Origin: Bradyrhizobium vignae
Lineage (GTDB): Bacteria; Pseudomonadota; Alphaproteobacteria; Rhizobiales; Xanthobacteraceae
NCBI RefSeq assembly: GCF_004114425.1
Contig: NZ_RDQF01000009.1
Coordinates: 62,001 to 126,000 of the forward strand
DNA: 64,000 bases
Direction: 5' to 3'
Program-made: the position numbers and the translations under genes
Notes under the pieces: generated by a model
Told to the model about the DNA's origin: nothing
Database searches by the model: none
Seen by the model: the letters and a program-made list of their open reading frames with translations, nothing else
Part shown: positions 50,584-59,800 of the stretch, piece by piece
How the letters are laid out: every line of letters begins with the position of its first letter
Numbering within the stretch: the stretch's first letter is position 1

Positions 50584-51846
50584 TCAGAGAGTGTCCATCT
50601 TGCAGGCGCTGTCGCCGGCAGAGCCGAAGGCCTTGGCGAGATCCTCCGACGTCTTCGGCAACTCGGCCTTGACGTCGAAATAGTCCCATTTGTCCGTGAT
50701 CTTGGGATGGATGCCGGCGACCAGCAGCCGGCTCGTCATTTGATGATCGAAATCGCGGTAGCCGATATCCAGGTCGCCGCGGCGATACTTCCAGCCCTCG
50801 AGCGCCTGCACGATGGCACCAGGTTCGGTCGATTTCGCCATCTCGATGGAATCTAGAAGGCTCTTCATGCCGAGCCAACCCATCCAGGCCTTGTCAGCCG
50901 CCGGCCTGTTGTATTTCTTCTCGTAGGCGGCGGCCATCGCCTTTTCCTCGGGCGAATTGTTCGGATTCTTGTACCACCAGGTGATGGTATAGAGCCCGTC
51001 CGCCGCTTCGGGACCGACGCCCCAGAGGTCGGTGTTGCCGACCGAAATCTCGGCAAAGGGAATCTTGCCTTTCATGCCGAGCTCGTTCCACTGCTTGAGG
51101 AAGGTGGTGAGATCGCTCGCGGCGATGCCGCCGATCACGACGTCGGGCTTGGCGGCGCGGATCTTCAGGATGAACGAGGAATAGTCCGGCGTGCCGACCG
51201 GGACCTCGTCGGCGCCGACCACGGTGCCGCCATTGGCTGTGATGTAGTCGGTGAAGGCGCGCTTGATGTCCTGGCCGAACGCGTAGGATGCCGTCAGCAG
51301 GTACCATTTCTTGCCGATCGAGGCGCAGTAGGGCGCGAGGATGCGCGCGTGCACGTCGACGGGAGGCTGAAGGCGGAAGGTGTACTTGTTGCAGGACTTG
51401 CCGGTGAGGTCGCCGGTGGCGGCATTGGCCGCGACGTAGGGGATCTTGGCCTTCTTGGCCACCGAGGAGATCGCTAGCGCGAAGGAGGACAGCGCGCCGC
51501 CGACCATGCCGACGACCTTCTGCTCGCCGACAAGACGCTCCGCGCTCTGCTGCGCGCCCTGCGGATTGGGCTCGTCCAGCCAGACGATCTCCGCGGGCCG
51601 TCCCAGCAGCGTGTTGTTGCGCTGCTCCAGCGCGAGCATGCCGCCCTGGGCGAGATATTCGGCCTGGTCGACGATCGAACCGGTCTTCGCCCAGATCATT
51701 CCGATCTTGATCGGCTCGGCCGCGGCCGCATTGCCGATATAGGGCATGCCGAGGCGTGAGGCCGCGAGTGAGGTTGCGCCGAGGAGCAGGCCGCGACGGC
51801 CGATGCGCAAGCCCGTCATGGCCGATGTCGTCTTCCGATCCGTCAT
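50584..51846 (-). CDS. Branched-chain-type ABC solute-binding protein, Tat-type signal
   Basis: A 420-residue type I periplasmic binding protein. The long N-terminus has a twin arginine followed by a hydrophobic stretch (GRRGLLLGATSLAA) and an AAAAE cleavage area, suggesting Tat export. Mature-domain motifs such as IKIGMIWAKTGS match the Leu/Ile/Val-type family, which also binds aromatic acids and amides. It is first in the leftward operon; GGGAGG precedes the start. Two IclR-like boxes lie upstream. Confidence 0.92.
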   Translation of the reverse strand: MTDRKTTSAMTGLRIGRRGLLLGATSLAASRLGMPYIGNAAAAEPIKIGMIWAKTGSIVDQAEYLAQGGMLALEQRNNTLLGRPAEIVWLDEPNPQGAQQSAERLVGEQKVVGMVGGALSSFALAISSVAKKAKIPYVAANAATGDLTGKSCNKYTFRLQPPVDVHARILAPYCASIGKKWYLLTASYAFGQDIKRAFTDYITANGGTVVGADEVPVGTPDYSSFILKIRAAKPDVVIGGIAASDLTTFLKQWNELGMKGKIPFAEISVGNTDLWGVGPEAADGLYTITWWYKNPNNSPEEKAMAAAYEKKYNRPAADKAWMGWLGMKSLLDSIEMAKSTEPGAIVQALEGWKYRRGDLDIGYRDFDHQMTSRLLVAGIHPKITDKWDYFDVKAELPKTSEDLAKAFGSAGDSACKMDTL

Positions 51847-51925
51847 TTGTTTCCTCCCGTTCCGACATGCGCCGGTCGCTGCCGGCGGGCCGTGCAAGCG
51901 GCTCTTGGGCCTGCCGTATCACAAC

Positions 51926-51940
51926 TGGAATCGAATTCCA
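51926..51940. promoter_or_regulatory. IclR-type box A
   Basis: TGGAAT-CGA-ATTCCA is a perfect 6-3-6 palindrome in the divergent promoter, 80 bases upstream of the binding-protein start. It resembles the E. coli IclR box (TGGAAAT-N-ATTTCCA). Confidence 0.72.
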
Positions 51941-51958
51941 ATATCAAGGATCAAAAAC

Positions 51959-51973
51959 TGGAATCCCATTCCA
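51959..51973. promoter_or_regulatory. IclR-type box B
   Basis: TGGAAT-CCC-ATTCCA repeats box A exactly in its arms. Box centres are 33 bp apart, about three helical turns, so both would lie on the same DNA face. It is 61 bases upstream of the Gfo/Idh gene. The IclR protein encoded at 53086 is the likely ligand. Confidence 0.75.
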
Positions 51974-52033
51974 ATTCCTGGCATGGCGTGCTAAGAGCCG
52001 CCTCGGAAGCAACGGCAATTCGTGAGGACGCAG

Positions 52034-53089
52034 ATGACAGAGGTCGCGGTGGCGGTGATCGGAGCCGGCGCAATCGGACGGGCCCATTGCGAGACGATCC
52101 GCCGTTCGACGAGCTGCCGGCTCGTCGCAATCGCCGAACCCGCTGCCGCGGGAAGGGCTTATGCAGAAGGCCTTGGCGTGCCCTGCTACAGCGATGCGCG
52201 CGATCTGTTGGAGGCGGTGAAGCCGCAGGCGGCGATCATCGCCACGCCGAACGCGACCCACCGCGCGTTTGCGATCGCCTGCATCGAGCGCGGCATCGTG
52301 GCCCTGGTCGAGAAGCCCGTCGCCAGCACGCTAGCCGACGCGGCGGCGATTGCGGCGGCCTCGGAGCGTGCGGGCGTGCCTGTTCTGGTCGGGCACCACC
52401 GGCGCCACAATCCGATCGCACGCCGGGCGCGTGCAATGATTGCCGAGGGCGCGCTCGGCCGCCTGACCAATGCGACGGTGCTGGCAACCTTCTACAAGCC
52501 GCCGGATTATTTCGACGTGGTATGGCGTCGCGAGGCGGGGGGCGGCCCGGTGTTGATCAACCTCATTCACGAGATCGACCTGATCCGGCATCTCTGCGGC
52601 GAGATCGCCTCCGTGCAAGCCGTCACGTCCAACGCGGTGCGCGGCTTCGAGGTCGAAGACTCCGCGGCGATCCTGCTCCGCCTTGCCGGTGGGGCGCTGG
52701 TGACGCTGAGCCTCAGCGATACCGCGGCGAGCCCGTGGAGCTGGGATCTTGCCAGCGGCGAGAGCCCGAATTATCCGCCGCAGCCGGCTATGGTGCAGAC
52801 GCATTTCCTCTGCGGCACCGATGGCGCGCTGGCGCTGCCGACGCTGGAACATTGGCACTACGCCTCGGCCAAGAGCTGGTTTGCTCCGATCTCGCGCGAC
52901 GAGATTGGCCTCACGCGCGGCGATCCCTATCTTGCGCAGATCGATCATCTGGCGCGGGTGGTCCGCGCCGAAGAAGCGCCGCTGATCACGGCGCGCGACG
53001 GCATGCTGACCTTGCGGGCCACGATGGCGGTTCACAAAGCCGCCGAAACCGGTCAGATAGTGCGACCTGATCAGGAGATGCAATTGTGA
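52034..53089 (+). CDS. Gfo/Idh/MocA-family oxidoreductase
   Basis: A 351-residue NAD(P)-dependent dehydrogenase with GAGAIG near residue 10, ALVEKPVAST carrying the Glu-Lys-Pro motif, and LINLIHEIDLIRHL carrying the catalytic His-Asp region. The ATG chosen is preceded by GAGG; an upstream GTG four codons earlier is less likely. It heads the rightward operon and overlaps the IclR gene. Substrates in this family are cyclitols, sugars and sugar acids. Confidence 0.92.
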   Translation: MTEVAVAVIGAGAIGRAHCETIRRSTSCRLVAIAEPAAAGRAYAEGLGVPCYSDARDLLEAVKPQAAIIATPNATHRAFAIACIERGIVALVEKPVASTLADAAAIAAASERAGVPVLVGHHRRHNPIARRARAMIAEGALGRLTNATVLATFYKPPDYFDVVWRREAGGGPVLINLIHEIDLIRHLCGEIASVQAVTSNAVRGFEVEDSAAILLRLAGGALVTLSLSDTAASPWSWDLASGESPNYPPQPAMVQTHFLCGTDGALALPTLEHWHYASAKSWFAPISRDEIGLTRGDPYLAQIDHLARVVRAEEAPLITARDGMLTLRATMAVHKAAETGQIVRPDQEMQL

Positions 53090-53958
53090 ATCAGGATGCT
53101 GCCTTGATGTTGAAAAACCCGGATCCCGCCGAGGCGCCGAGCGGGCTGTTGGAGCGGACGCTCGGCGTGCTCGAGCTGCTCGCGACCAATGCCCATGGCA
53201 TGCAGCTGTTCGAGATCGCCGATTCGCTGCACATTCCGCGCAGCGCGACCCATCGCGTGCTGACGAGCCTGATCGAGCATGGTTACGTCAGGCAGGAGCG
53301 CGAGCAGGGCGCCTACCAGCTCACCGCCAAGATCGCCTCGCTCGCCTTCACGTTCCTCGCCGGCAGTGGCATCACGGATTTTGCCCAGCCGTTGTTGGAC
53401 CGCCTCGCACGAGAGAGCGGCGAACTCGTGCGTCTGGCCATGATCGACGGGCGCGAGCTGGTGTGGGTGGCCAAGGCGCAGGGCTCGCCTGCCGGCCTGC
53501 GCTACGATCCGGACATGGGGCAGGTGGGGCGGCTGTCCTGCTCGGCGAGCGGTCACGCCTGGCTCTCGTGCCTGCCGGATGAGGAGGCGCGCGCGCTGGT
53601 GGAGAAGCAGGGCTACGGGCTGCGCAAGGACTATGGTCCGCGTGCGCCGGAGAGCTGGCCGGCGCTGCTGAAATATCTGCGCCAGACCCGCAAGCGCGGC
53701 GTCAGCATCTGCGTGCAGACCTATACGCCTTGGATGAGCGCGACCGCGGCTCCCATCCGTCATCCCAAGACCAGGGAGGTGACGGGCGCCGTGGTGATCG
53801 CGGGTCCCCACATCCGCCTGACCGAGGAGCGCATGCTCGAGCTTGCGCCGGCGCTGTTGCAGACGGCGCAGGAGCTGTCGATGGCGACGCTGGCTTCGCC
53901 CGGGCTCTATGGCCGCGTCGCGCGGCCGGGCGAGAGCTTCTTCGGTCACGGTTCCTGA
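53086..53958 (+). CDS. IclR-family regulator
   Basis: A 290-residue regulator with a GTG start overlapping the Gfo/Idh stop (GTGA). The winged HTH reads LFEIADSLHIPRSATHRVL near residues 43-62, followed by the effector domain with CSASGHAWLS. It is the second gene of the rightward operon. The two TGGAAT-N3-ATTCCA boxes 1.1 kb upstream match the IclR-family consensus, implying autoregulation and control of the divergent ABC/flavoprotein operon. Confidence 0.93.
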   Translation: MNQDAALMLKNPDPAEAPSGLLERTLGVLELLATNAHGMQLFEIADSLHIPRSATHRVLTSLIEHGYVRQEREQGAYQLTAKIASLAFTFLAGSGITDFAQPLLDRLARESGELVRLAMIDGRELVWVAKAQGSPAGLRYDPDMGQVGRLSCSASGHAWLSCLPDEEARALVEKQGYGLRKDYGPRAPESWPALLKYLRQTRKRGVSICVQTYTPWMSATAAPIRHPKTREVTGAVVIAGPHIRLTEERMLELAPALLQTAQELSMATLASPGLYGRVARPGESFFGHGS

Positions 53959-53976
53959 TCAGCACGGAAGCTCGTC

Positions 53977-54870
53977 ATGAAGATTCTGATCACGGGCGGA
54001 GGCGGGTTCATCGGCGCCTGGCTGGCGCGGCGGTTGGTCGCGGAGGGCCATCAGCTTCGCGTCTTCGAGCCGGTCGGGCGTTCGGCGCAGTTCGATCGCA
54101 TCGTCGGGGTTTCGGCCGCTGCGATGGAGTGGCGCATCGGTGATATCGCGGATGCGCAGGCGGTGCGTGCGGCGGCGGAAGGCTGCGAGGCCATCGTCCA
54201 TCTCGCCGGCGTGCTGACGCCGGCCTGCAAAGCCGATCCGGTGCGCGGCGCGATGATCAATCTCATCGGCACGTTGAACGTATTCAATGCGGCCCAGGCG
54301 TTCGGCATTCGCCGCATCGTTTTCACGAGCAGCGCCGGCGTCTATGGTCCACATGACGGGACGACGCCGCGCCCCATCACCCATTACGGCGCATTCAAGC
54401 TCGCCTGTGAGGGCAGCGCGCGGGCCTATTGGGAAGACCACGGCATCGCCAGCATCGGTTTCAGGCCCTACATCGTCTATGGCTTCGGTCGGGAGACCGG
54501 GATGACCGCCGGTCCCTCGCTCGCCTGCCGCGCGGCGGCGCGCCGTGAGACCTACGTCATTCCCTATGTGGGGACGGCGGGTCTCGTCCTCGTCGACGAT
54601 GTGGTGGCGGCCTACGAGGCCGCGCTCCGTCGCGAACCCGACGGTGCGCTCGTCTTCAATCTGCCGGGCGAGGTGGCTTCGAACGACGAGGTCGTTGCGG
54701 CCGTGCGCGCCGTTGTGCCCGAGGCCAGGATCGGCATCGACGGACCCGTGCTCCCATTCGCGGAGGACATCGGCGAAGGCGATTTGCGGCGCGTCTTTCC
54801 GGATTTGCCGGCGACATCCTTGCGCGACGGCATTCGGCGGACCATCGAGCTTTATCGGACGGCGTCATGA
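53977..54870 (+). CDS. NAD-dependent epimerase/dehydratase
   Basis: A 297-residue extended SDR with GGGGFIG at the N-terminus and the catalytic pair Tyr137/Lys141 in YGAFK, preceded by FTSSAGVYG. Substrates of this family are nucleotide sugars, sugar acids and lactones. It is coupled to the TIM-barrel gene by a four-base overlap. With the Gfo/Idh protein and the TIM barrel it forms a sugar- or cyclitol-like conversion set. Confidence 0.9.
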   Translation: MKILITGGGGFIGAWLARRLVAEGHQLRVFEPVGRSAQFDRIVGVSAAAMEWRIGDIADAQAVRAAAEGCEAIVHLAGVLTPACKADPVRGAMINLIGTLNVFNAAQAFGIRRIVFTSSAGVYGPHDGTTPRPITHYGAFKLACEGSARAYWEDHGIASIGFRPYIVYGFGRETGMTAGPSLACRAAARRETYVIPYVGTAGLVLVDDVVAAYEAALRREPDGALVFNLPGEVASNDEVVAAVRAVVPEARIGIDGPVLPFAEDIGEGDLRRVFPDLPATSLRDGIRRTIELYRTAS

Positions 54871-55697
54871 CGCTCCCGGTGCTCGGCGCCCACACCTTCG
54901 GATTCACCTGGGATTGTATCGCCGAAGAGGCCATCGAAAGGCTCGCGGCCGCCGGCTATCGCGCCATTCAGCTGATGGCCACGCCGCCGCACTTCGATCC
55001 CTGGAGGGAGGATGCCGCTCGCACGCGCCGCATTCGCGCTTTGATCGAGCGTCACGGCCTGTCGCTGCTGGCGCTCGATCTCGCCAGCAGCGACATCAAT
55101 CTCGCGAGCCCGTCGCGTGATGTGGTGGATTTTGCCGTCTCATCATATGCGGCCGCGATCGACCGCGCCGCCGAGCTGGGCGCGCGCTGGATCTGCGTCG
55201 GCTCCGGCCGCCGGCATGCGTTGCTTGCCAGGGCCAACGACCGATTGATGCCAAGCTTTCGTGACGCCTTCGCCCGCATTCACGACAAGGCGGAACGCGC
55301 CGGCGTGCCGATCATCCTCGAAAATCATCCGCAGGGGCTGCTCGCCAGCGCTGCCGACATCTCGGCGTTCCTCGATGCCGGCGGTTATGCGAGCATGCCG
55401 GTGATCTACGATGTCGCCAACGCCTTTGCGATCGGCGAGGATCCGGTCGATGGGCTCGAGGTGCTGTGGCCGCGTCTCGGCATCGTTCATTTGTCCGATG
55501 CCCCGAAAGGGCATTGGCGGCATGATCCGCTCGGCTCGGGCGCGATCGATTTCGCGGCCATTGCGGGACTCCTGACGCGGCGGGGCTATGCAGGCCAGAT
55601 CGTCCTTGAGATCCTGTCGGACCGTCCGCTCCATGATCTCGACGAAGGCGCCGCGGCCCTCAAGCGACATGGATTGGCCTTTTCTCTCGCCGGCTAA
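54867..55697 (+). CDS. TIM-barrel sugar-phosphate isomerase/epimerase-like protein
   Basis: A 276-residue AP_endonuc_2 barrel. Metal-binding candidates are Glu and His in IILENHP, Asp in VIYDVANAF, His in IVHLSDAPKGHWRHD and Glu in IVLEIL. These are clearer than in the paralogue at 41334. Reactions in the family include isomerisation, epimerisation and dehydration of polyhydroxy compounds. It is the last gene of the rightward IclR operon and converges on the AraC gene. Confidence 0.9.
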   Translation: MTLPVLGAHTFGFTWDCIAEEAIERLAAAGYRAIQLMATPPHFDPWREDAARTRRIRALIERHGLSLLALDLASSDINLASPSRDVVDFAVSSYAAAIDRAAELGARWICVGSGRRHALLARANDRLMPSFRDAFARIHDKAERAGVPIILENHPQGLLASAADISAFLDAGGYASMPVIYDVANAFAIGEDPVDGLEVLWPRLGIVHLSDAPKGHWRHDPLGSGAIDFAAIAGLLTRRGYAGQIVLEILSDRPLHDLDEGAAALKRHGLAFSLAG

Positions 55698-55706
55698 AGG
55701 CACCAT

Positions 55707-55721
55707 GCCGGCTCAACCGGC
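55707..55721. terminator. Short hairpin in convergent gap
   Basis: GCCGG-CTCAA-CCGGC lies between the TIM-barrel stop and the end of the AraC gene, partly inside the latter. A 5-bp stem without a U-tract is weak; it may aid bidirectional termination. Confidence 0.25.
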
Positions 55722-56597
55722 GGCGCGCGTCATGTCGGACAACAGCCGGTCGCGGAATCGTCCGGGCGACAGGCCGACATTGCGCGAGAAGAACCGGTTG
55801 AAGTAGCCCGGGTCGGCGTAGCCGAGCGCAGCGCCGATCTCGTTCACGCTCATGTCCGAATAGAGCAGGTTGCGCTTGGCCTCGGTGAGTAGCCGGTCAT
55901 TGATCAGGGCCAGCGACGACTTGCCTGTCGTGAGCCGGCAGCACGCGTTGAGGCGGGCCGTCGTCACGCCGAGCCTGCGCGCATAGAAATCGAGCGATGC
56001 ATGCTCGCGAAAATGCCGTTCGACGAGCTCGCGAAAGCGGATCACCGTGTCGGCCTCGCGCGCGCTGGAGATCGGGCGAACCCGCTCTTGCTCCTGCAGC
56101 CGGCGCACGGCCACGGCGAGCAGCTGCAGATAGGCCTTGATGGCGGTGCGGCGGCCGGGAGCCGACCAGACGAACTCGTGCTCGAGCGAGGCGAACAGGC
56201 CGACGAGGTCGACGTCGCGGCCGATCTGTTGCGGAAGGAAGCGCGCCGGCAGGCGAAAGGCGTCGACGAGGTCGGCGTCGCCGTCGAGGGCAGAGCGCAG
56301 GAATGGCGGCGCCACGGTGATGACATAGCCGTCGGTGCCGGGCTTGAACCGGATCGCATGGATCGTCAGTGCCGGGATGATGATCAGGGCCGGTGGCGAG
56401 ACCGCCCAGCTCGTGCCCTCGACCTCGATGGCGCCGCCGCCTTTGCTGATTACCAGGATCTGGTGATGGTCGGGATGGGTATGGGTCCGGATTGTCCAAT
56501 TGTGACGGCCACTGCGCACGGGGATCGGCTCGATGTGAAGGAACGATGGCTCGACCTCCGATGCTGCTTCTTCATACAAAAAATAGTGCGGGATCAT
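55713..56597 (-). CDS. AraC-family regulator (PobR-like)
   Basis: A 294-residue regulator with an N-terminal cupin (HTHPDHHQILVISKGGG) and a C-terminal double HTH from about residue 190 (LDFYARRLGVTTARLNACCR, then SVNEIGAALGYADPGYFNRFF). The general style recalls PobR, the 4-hydroxybenzoate-responsive activator. The start is the ATG that opens the cupin region; the frame continues upstream without meaning. It diverges from the flavoprotein/binding-protein operon and is the probable activator of it. Confidence 0.9.
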   Translation of the reverse strand: MIPHYFLYEEAASEVEPSFLHIEPIPVRSGRHNWTIRTHTHPDHHQILVISKGGGAIEVEGTSWAVSPPALIIIPALTIHAIRFKPGTDGYVITVAPPFLRSALDGDADLVDAFRLPARFLPQQIGRDVDLVGLFASLEHEFVWSAPGRRTAIKAYLQLLAVAVRRLQEQERVRPISSAREADTVIRFRELVERHFREHASLDFYARRLGVTTARLNACCRLTTGKSSLALINDRLLTEAKRNLLYSDMSVNEIGAALGYADPGYFNRFFSRNVGLSPGRFRDRLLSDMTRAAG

Positions 56598-56774
56598 TGC
56601 TTCCGTTCCCTCCGGTCGGCCGCGGGCTGCTGCACTGCGCTCATGAAAAGTACAATACAAAAGCGGGTTCGTCCATTGGCGGCGCCGGCGGCCGCGTCTA
56701 TCCAGGATCGTGCCTCGGCAGAGCTGACAAACAACGCTGCGCGAGGCCAAGGGGAGGACGAGGGAGAAGCGGCA
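56598..56774. promoter_or_regulatory. Divergent promoter region between AraC and flavoprotein genes
   Basis: 177 bases between two divergent genes. An AT-rich segment around 56645-56662 could contain a -10 element. I did not find a clear repeat for AraC binding. Confidence 0.35.
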
Positions 56775-58478
56775 ATGTCAGGGCAAGGGCGCGACCTGTC
56801 GTGCGACGTGCTGGTCGTTGGCTCCGGCGCCGGCGGAATGTCCACCGCGATCACGGCGCGAAAATGCGGGCTCGACGTGATCATCGTCGAGAAGGATTCT
56901 TATTTCGGCGGCACCACGGCCTTCTCCGGCGGCGTGCTCTGGATTCCCGGCAACCGCCATGCCCGCGACGCCGGCGTGAGCGACAGCAGGGAGGCCGCGC
57001 GCACCTATCTCAAGAACGAGACCGGCAACCATTTCGACGATGCCGCGATCGACGCCTTTCTCGATGTCGGTCCCCGCATGCTCGACTTCTTCGAGACCGA
57101 GACCGAAGCGAAGTTCGTGCTGTCGGCTTATCCCGACTATCACCCCGATCTGGAAGGCGGCGCCAGGCTGGGCCGCTCGGTCACTGCGGCGCCCTACGAT
57201 GCCCGCGCCCTCGGTGAGGAGATCCGACGGCTGCGGCCGCCGCTCGAGACCATCACCTTCATCGGCATGATGTTCAACTCGTCCAACGATGAGCTGAAGC
57301 ACTTCTTTCGGGTGACCAGCTCGCTGCCATCGGCGCTGTACGTGACGAGGCGGCTTGCGAGCCACCTCTGGGATCTCGCGCGCTATCGCCGCGGCGTCAA
57401 GATCACCAGCGGCAACGCGCTGGCGGCGCGGCTCGCCAGGACGGTCTTCGATCTCGGGATCCCCCTGCTGACGGCGACTCGGGCGCAGCGGCTGATCAGC
57501 CGCAACGGCGCGATCGCCGGTGCGGTCGTCAGCGACGCCAGGGGCGCGTACGAAATCACCGCGCGCCACGCCGTGGTTCTCGCCAGCGGCGGATTTCCGC
57601 ATGACCAAGCGCGGATCGCGCGCGCCTATCCGCACCTCGCCCGCGGCGGCGAGCACCTGTCGCCGACGCCCTCGGCCAACACGGGCGACGGCATCCGCAT
57701 GGCGGAAGAGGAGGGCGGCAGTTGCGACATCCGCTTTCCGAATGCGGCGGCCTGGATGCCGGTGTCGCGCGTGCCATTAGGCAATCGCACCGGTGTGTTT
57801 CCGCATCTGGTGGATCGCTACAAGCCTGGCGTGATCGCCGTCAATCGGCAGGGGCGGCGTTTCACCAACGAGTCTGAATCCTACCACGACGTCGGCGCCG
57901 CGATGATCGCCGACGGCGTCGGCGCCAGGGAGACCGCAGCGTGGTTGATCTGCGATCACGCCACCATCCGCAAATACGGCCTCGGCTATGCCAAGCCGGC
58001 GCCGGTGCCGGTCGGACCCTTCGTGCGCAACGGCTATCTCAAGCGCGGCGCGACATTGCGGGACCTTGCCGCGGCCGCGGGTCTCGATCCCGAAGGTCTC
58101 GAAGCAACTGTGCGCGAGTACAATGCGGGCGCCGTCGACGGGATCGATCGCGCGTTCAAGCGCGGCAGCACGGCGTTCAACCGCTATCTCGGCGATCCCG
58201 AGCACAAGCCGAACCCGAACGTCGCCCCTGTCGGAGCCGGACCTTACTACGCGCTGAAGATCATCATGGGCGATCTCGGCACGTTCGACGGCTTGACCAC
58301 TGACGTGGTCGGCCGCGTGCTGCGCCGGGACGGCTCGGCGATCGCCGGGCTCTATGCGGTTGGCAACGATCGCGCCTCCATCATGGGCGGCAACTATCCC
58401 GGCGCCGGCATCACGCTCGGGCCGATCATGACCTTCGGCTACATCACCGGCCGCCATCTCGCCGGTCAGCAGGCCTGA
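56775..58478 (+). CDS. KstD/fumarate-reductase-like FAD dehydrogenase (third)
   Basis: A 567-residue flavoprotein with GSGAGGMS near residue 17, GGTTAFSGGVLWIPGN, and C-terminal SIMGGNYPGAGITLGP. It is closer to the protein at 42806 than to that at 44547 in motifs such as GLYAVGND. The start is the ATG behind GGGAGAAG; the open frame continuing upstream covers the AraC promoter and is not coding. It heads an operon with a binding protein, a NIPSNAP and two SDRs. Confidence 0.9.
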   Translation: MSGQGRDLSCDVLVVGSGAGGMSTAITARKCGLDVIIVEKDSYFGGTTAFSGGVLWIPGNRHARDAGVSDSREAARTYLKNETGNHFDDAAIDAFLDVGPRMLDFFETETEAKFVLSAYPDYHPDLEGGARLGRSVTAAPYDARALGEEIRRLRPPLETITFIGMMFNSSNDELKHFFRVTSSLPSALYVTRRLASHLWDLARYRRGVKITSGNALAARLARTVFDLGIPLLTATRAQRLISRNGAIAGAVVSDARGAYEITARHAVVLASGGFPHDQARIARAYPHLARGGEHLSPTPSANTGDGIRMAEEEGGSCDIRFPNAAAWMPVSRVPLGNRTGVFPHLVDRYKPGVIAVNRQGRRFTNESESYHDVGAAMIADGVGARETAAWLICDHATIRKYGLGYAKPAPVPVGPFVRNGYLKRGATLRDLAAAAGLDPEGLEATVREYNAGAVDGIDRAFKRGSTAFNRYLGDPEHKPNPNVAPVGAGPYYALKIIMGDLGTFDGLTTDVVGRVLRRDGSAIAGLYAVGNDRASIMGGNYPGAGITLGPIMTFGYITGRHLAGQQA

Positions 58479-58542
58479 TCCAAGCCGTCCGATTGCAACG
58501 ACAACAGCTCTGCGCAGGCAGGGCAGGTGAGGGAGAAACGAC

Positions 58543-59775
58543 ATGAGCATGACACGCCGCAGTTTCGTCGGGGCCGGCCTCGCGACGGCGCTCGCACCGC
58601 CCCTCGCCCGGGCGCAATCCGACAACACGATCCGCATCGGCGTGATCACCGACATGTCCGGCATTTATCGCGACGTGTCGGGGCCGACGACGGTTGCCTG
58701 CGCGCAGCAGGCGGCGGCCGAATTCATGGCTTCCAATCCCTCGATCAAGGTCGAGATCTTGGTCGCCGACCATCAGAACAAGGCCGACGTCGGTCTTGCG
58801 ATCATCCGCAAATGGTTCGACCAGGATGGTGTCGACGTGATCGAGAATGTCGGTAATTCGTCGATCGCGCTCGGCGCCAAATATCTGATCGAGGACAAGA
58901 ACAAGGTCGCCTTGATCACCACCGCAGGCTCGTCGGACCTGACCGGCAAGAGCTGCAGCGCCAACCTCGTGCATTGGTCCTGGGATTCCTGGTGTCTCGC
59001 CCATTCGACGGCGACCTCGCTCGTGCGCACCGGCGGCTCGAAATGGTTCTTCCTCACCGCCGATTATGCGTTCGGCCATGCGGCCGAGGCGGATGCGGCG
59101 AAGTTCGTCAAGGCGGCCGGCGGCAGCGTGCTCGGCTCGGTACGTTATCCTTTCGGGTCGACCTCGGATTTCTCGTCCTTCCTGCTACAGGCCCAGTCAA
59201 GCGGCGCGAATGTGATCGCCTTTGCCAATTCCGGCAACGAGCTGATCAACTGCCTGAAGCAGGCCCAGGAGTTCGGCCTCGACCAGGGCGGTACACGCAT
59301 GGCGGCGCTGGTCGGCTATGTCACCGATGTCATCGGCATGGGCCTGTCGACGGCCAAGGGCCTGTCGCTCACCGAGACCTTCTACTGGGATCTCAACGAA
59401 CGAACGCGCGCCTTCATGAACCGCGTGAAACCGCGCCTGGCAGCAAACGTCTATCCCAATATGAGTCAGGCCGGCGACTATGCCTGCGTGCTGCACTACC
59501 TCAAGGCGGTGAAGGAGCTCGGCGTCGAGCAGGCCAAGCGCAACGGCCGCGAAGTCGTCGAGCTCATGAAGAAGATGCCGACCGACGATGACTGCTTCGG
59601 CCAGGGCATGATCCGCGCCGATGGGCGCAAGATCCATCCGGCCTATCTCTTCGAGGTGAAGAAGCCGGCGGAGAGCACGTCCACCGGCGACGTCTACAAG
59701 CTGGTCTCGACGCTGAGCGCGACTGAAGCATTCCGGCCTCTCGAGGAGGGAAGCTGCGCACTCGTGCGCAGCTGA
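58543..59775 (+). CDS. Branched-chain-type ABC solute-binding protein without own permease
   Basis: A 410-residue type I periplasmic protein. TRRSFVGAGLATALAPPLARAQ is a Tat-like signal with AxA cleavage. The mature part IRIGVITDMSGIYRDVSGP matches the family. No permease or ATPase gene is near, so it may use the LivH and LivMGF proteins of the operon ending at 51846. A strong palindrome overlaps its stop codon. Confidence 0.92.
   Translation: MSMTRRSFVGAGLATALAPPLARAQSDNTIRIGVITDMSGIYRDVSGPTTVACAQQAAAEFMASNPSIKVEILVADHQNKADVGLAIIRKWFDQDGVDVIENVGNSSIALGAKYLIEDKNKVALITTAGSSDLTGKSCSANLVHWSWDSWCLAHSTATSLVRTGGSKWFFLTADYAFGHAAEADAAKFVKAAGGSVLGSVRYPFGSTSDFSSFLLQAQSSGANVIAFANSGNELINCLKQAQEFGLDQGGTRMAALVGYVTDVIGMGLSTAKGLSLTETFYWDLNERTRAFMNRVKPRLAANVYPNMSQAGDYACVLHYLKAVKELGVEQAKRNGREVVELMKKMPTDDDCFGQGMIRADGRKIHPAYLFEVKKPAESTSTGDVYKLVSTLSATEAFRPLEEGSCALVRS
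59752..59773. other. Perfect palindrome at end of binding-protein gene
   Basis: AGCTGCGCAC-TC-GTGCGCAGCT has 10-base perfect arms and ends at the stop codon of the binding-protein gene, within the operon. As RNA it would fold with a four-base loop. There is no U-tract, so it may protect the upstream mRNA end, as after other binding-protein genes. Confidence 0.6.
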
Positions 59776-59800
59776 GAGGGGCAACCCGGGAGATCGTGCA

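Noticed and set aside
56001..56774. Long plus-strand extension of the third KstD-like flavoprotein
   Set aside because: It lies antisense to the AraC gene; the flavin motif starts just after the ATG at 56775.
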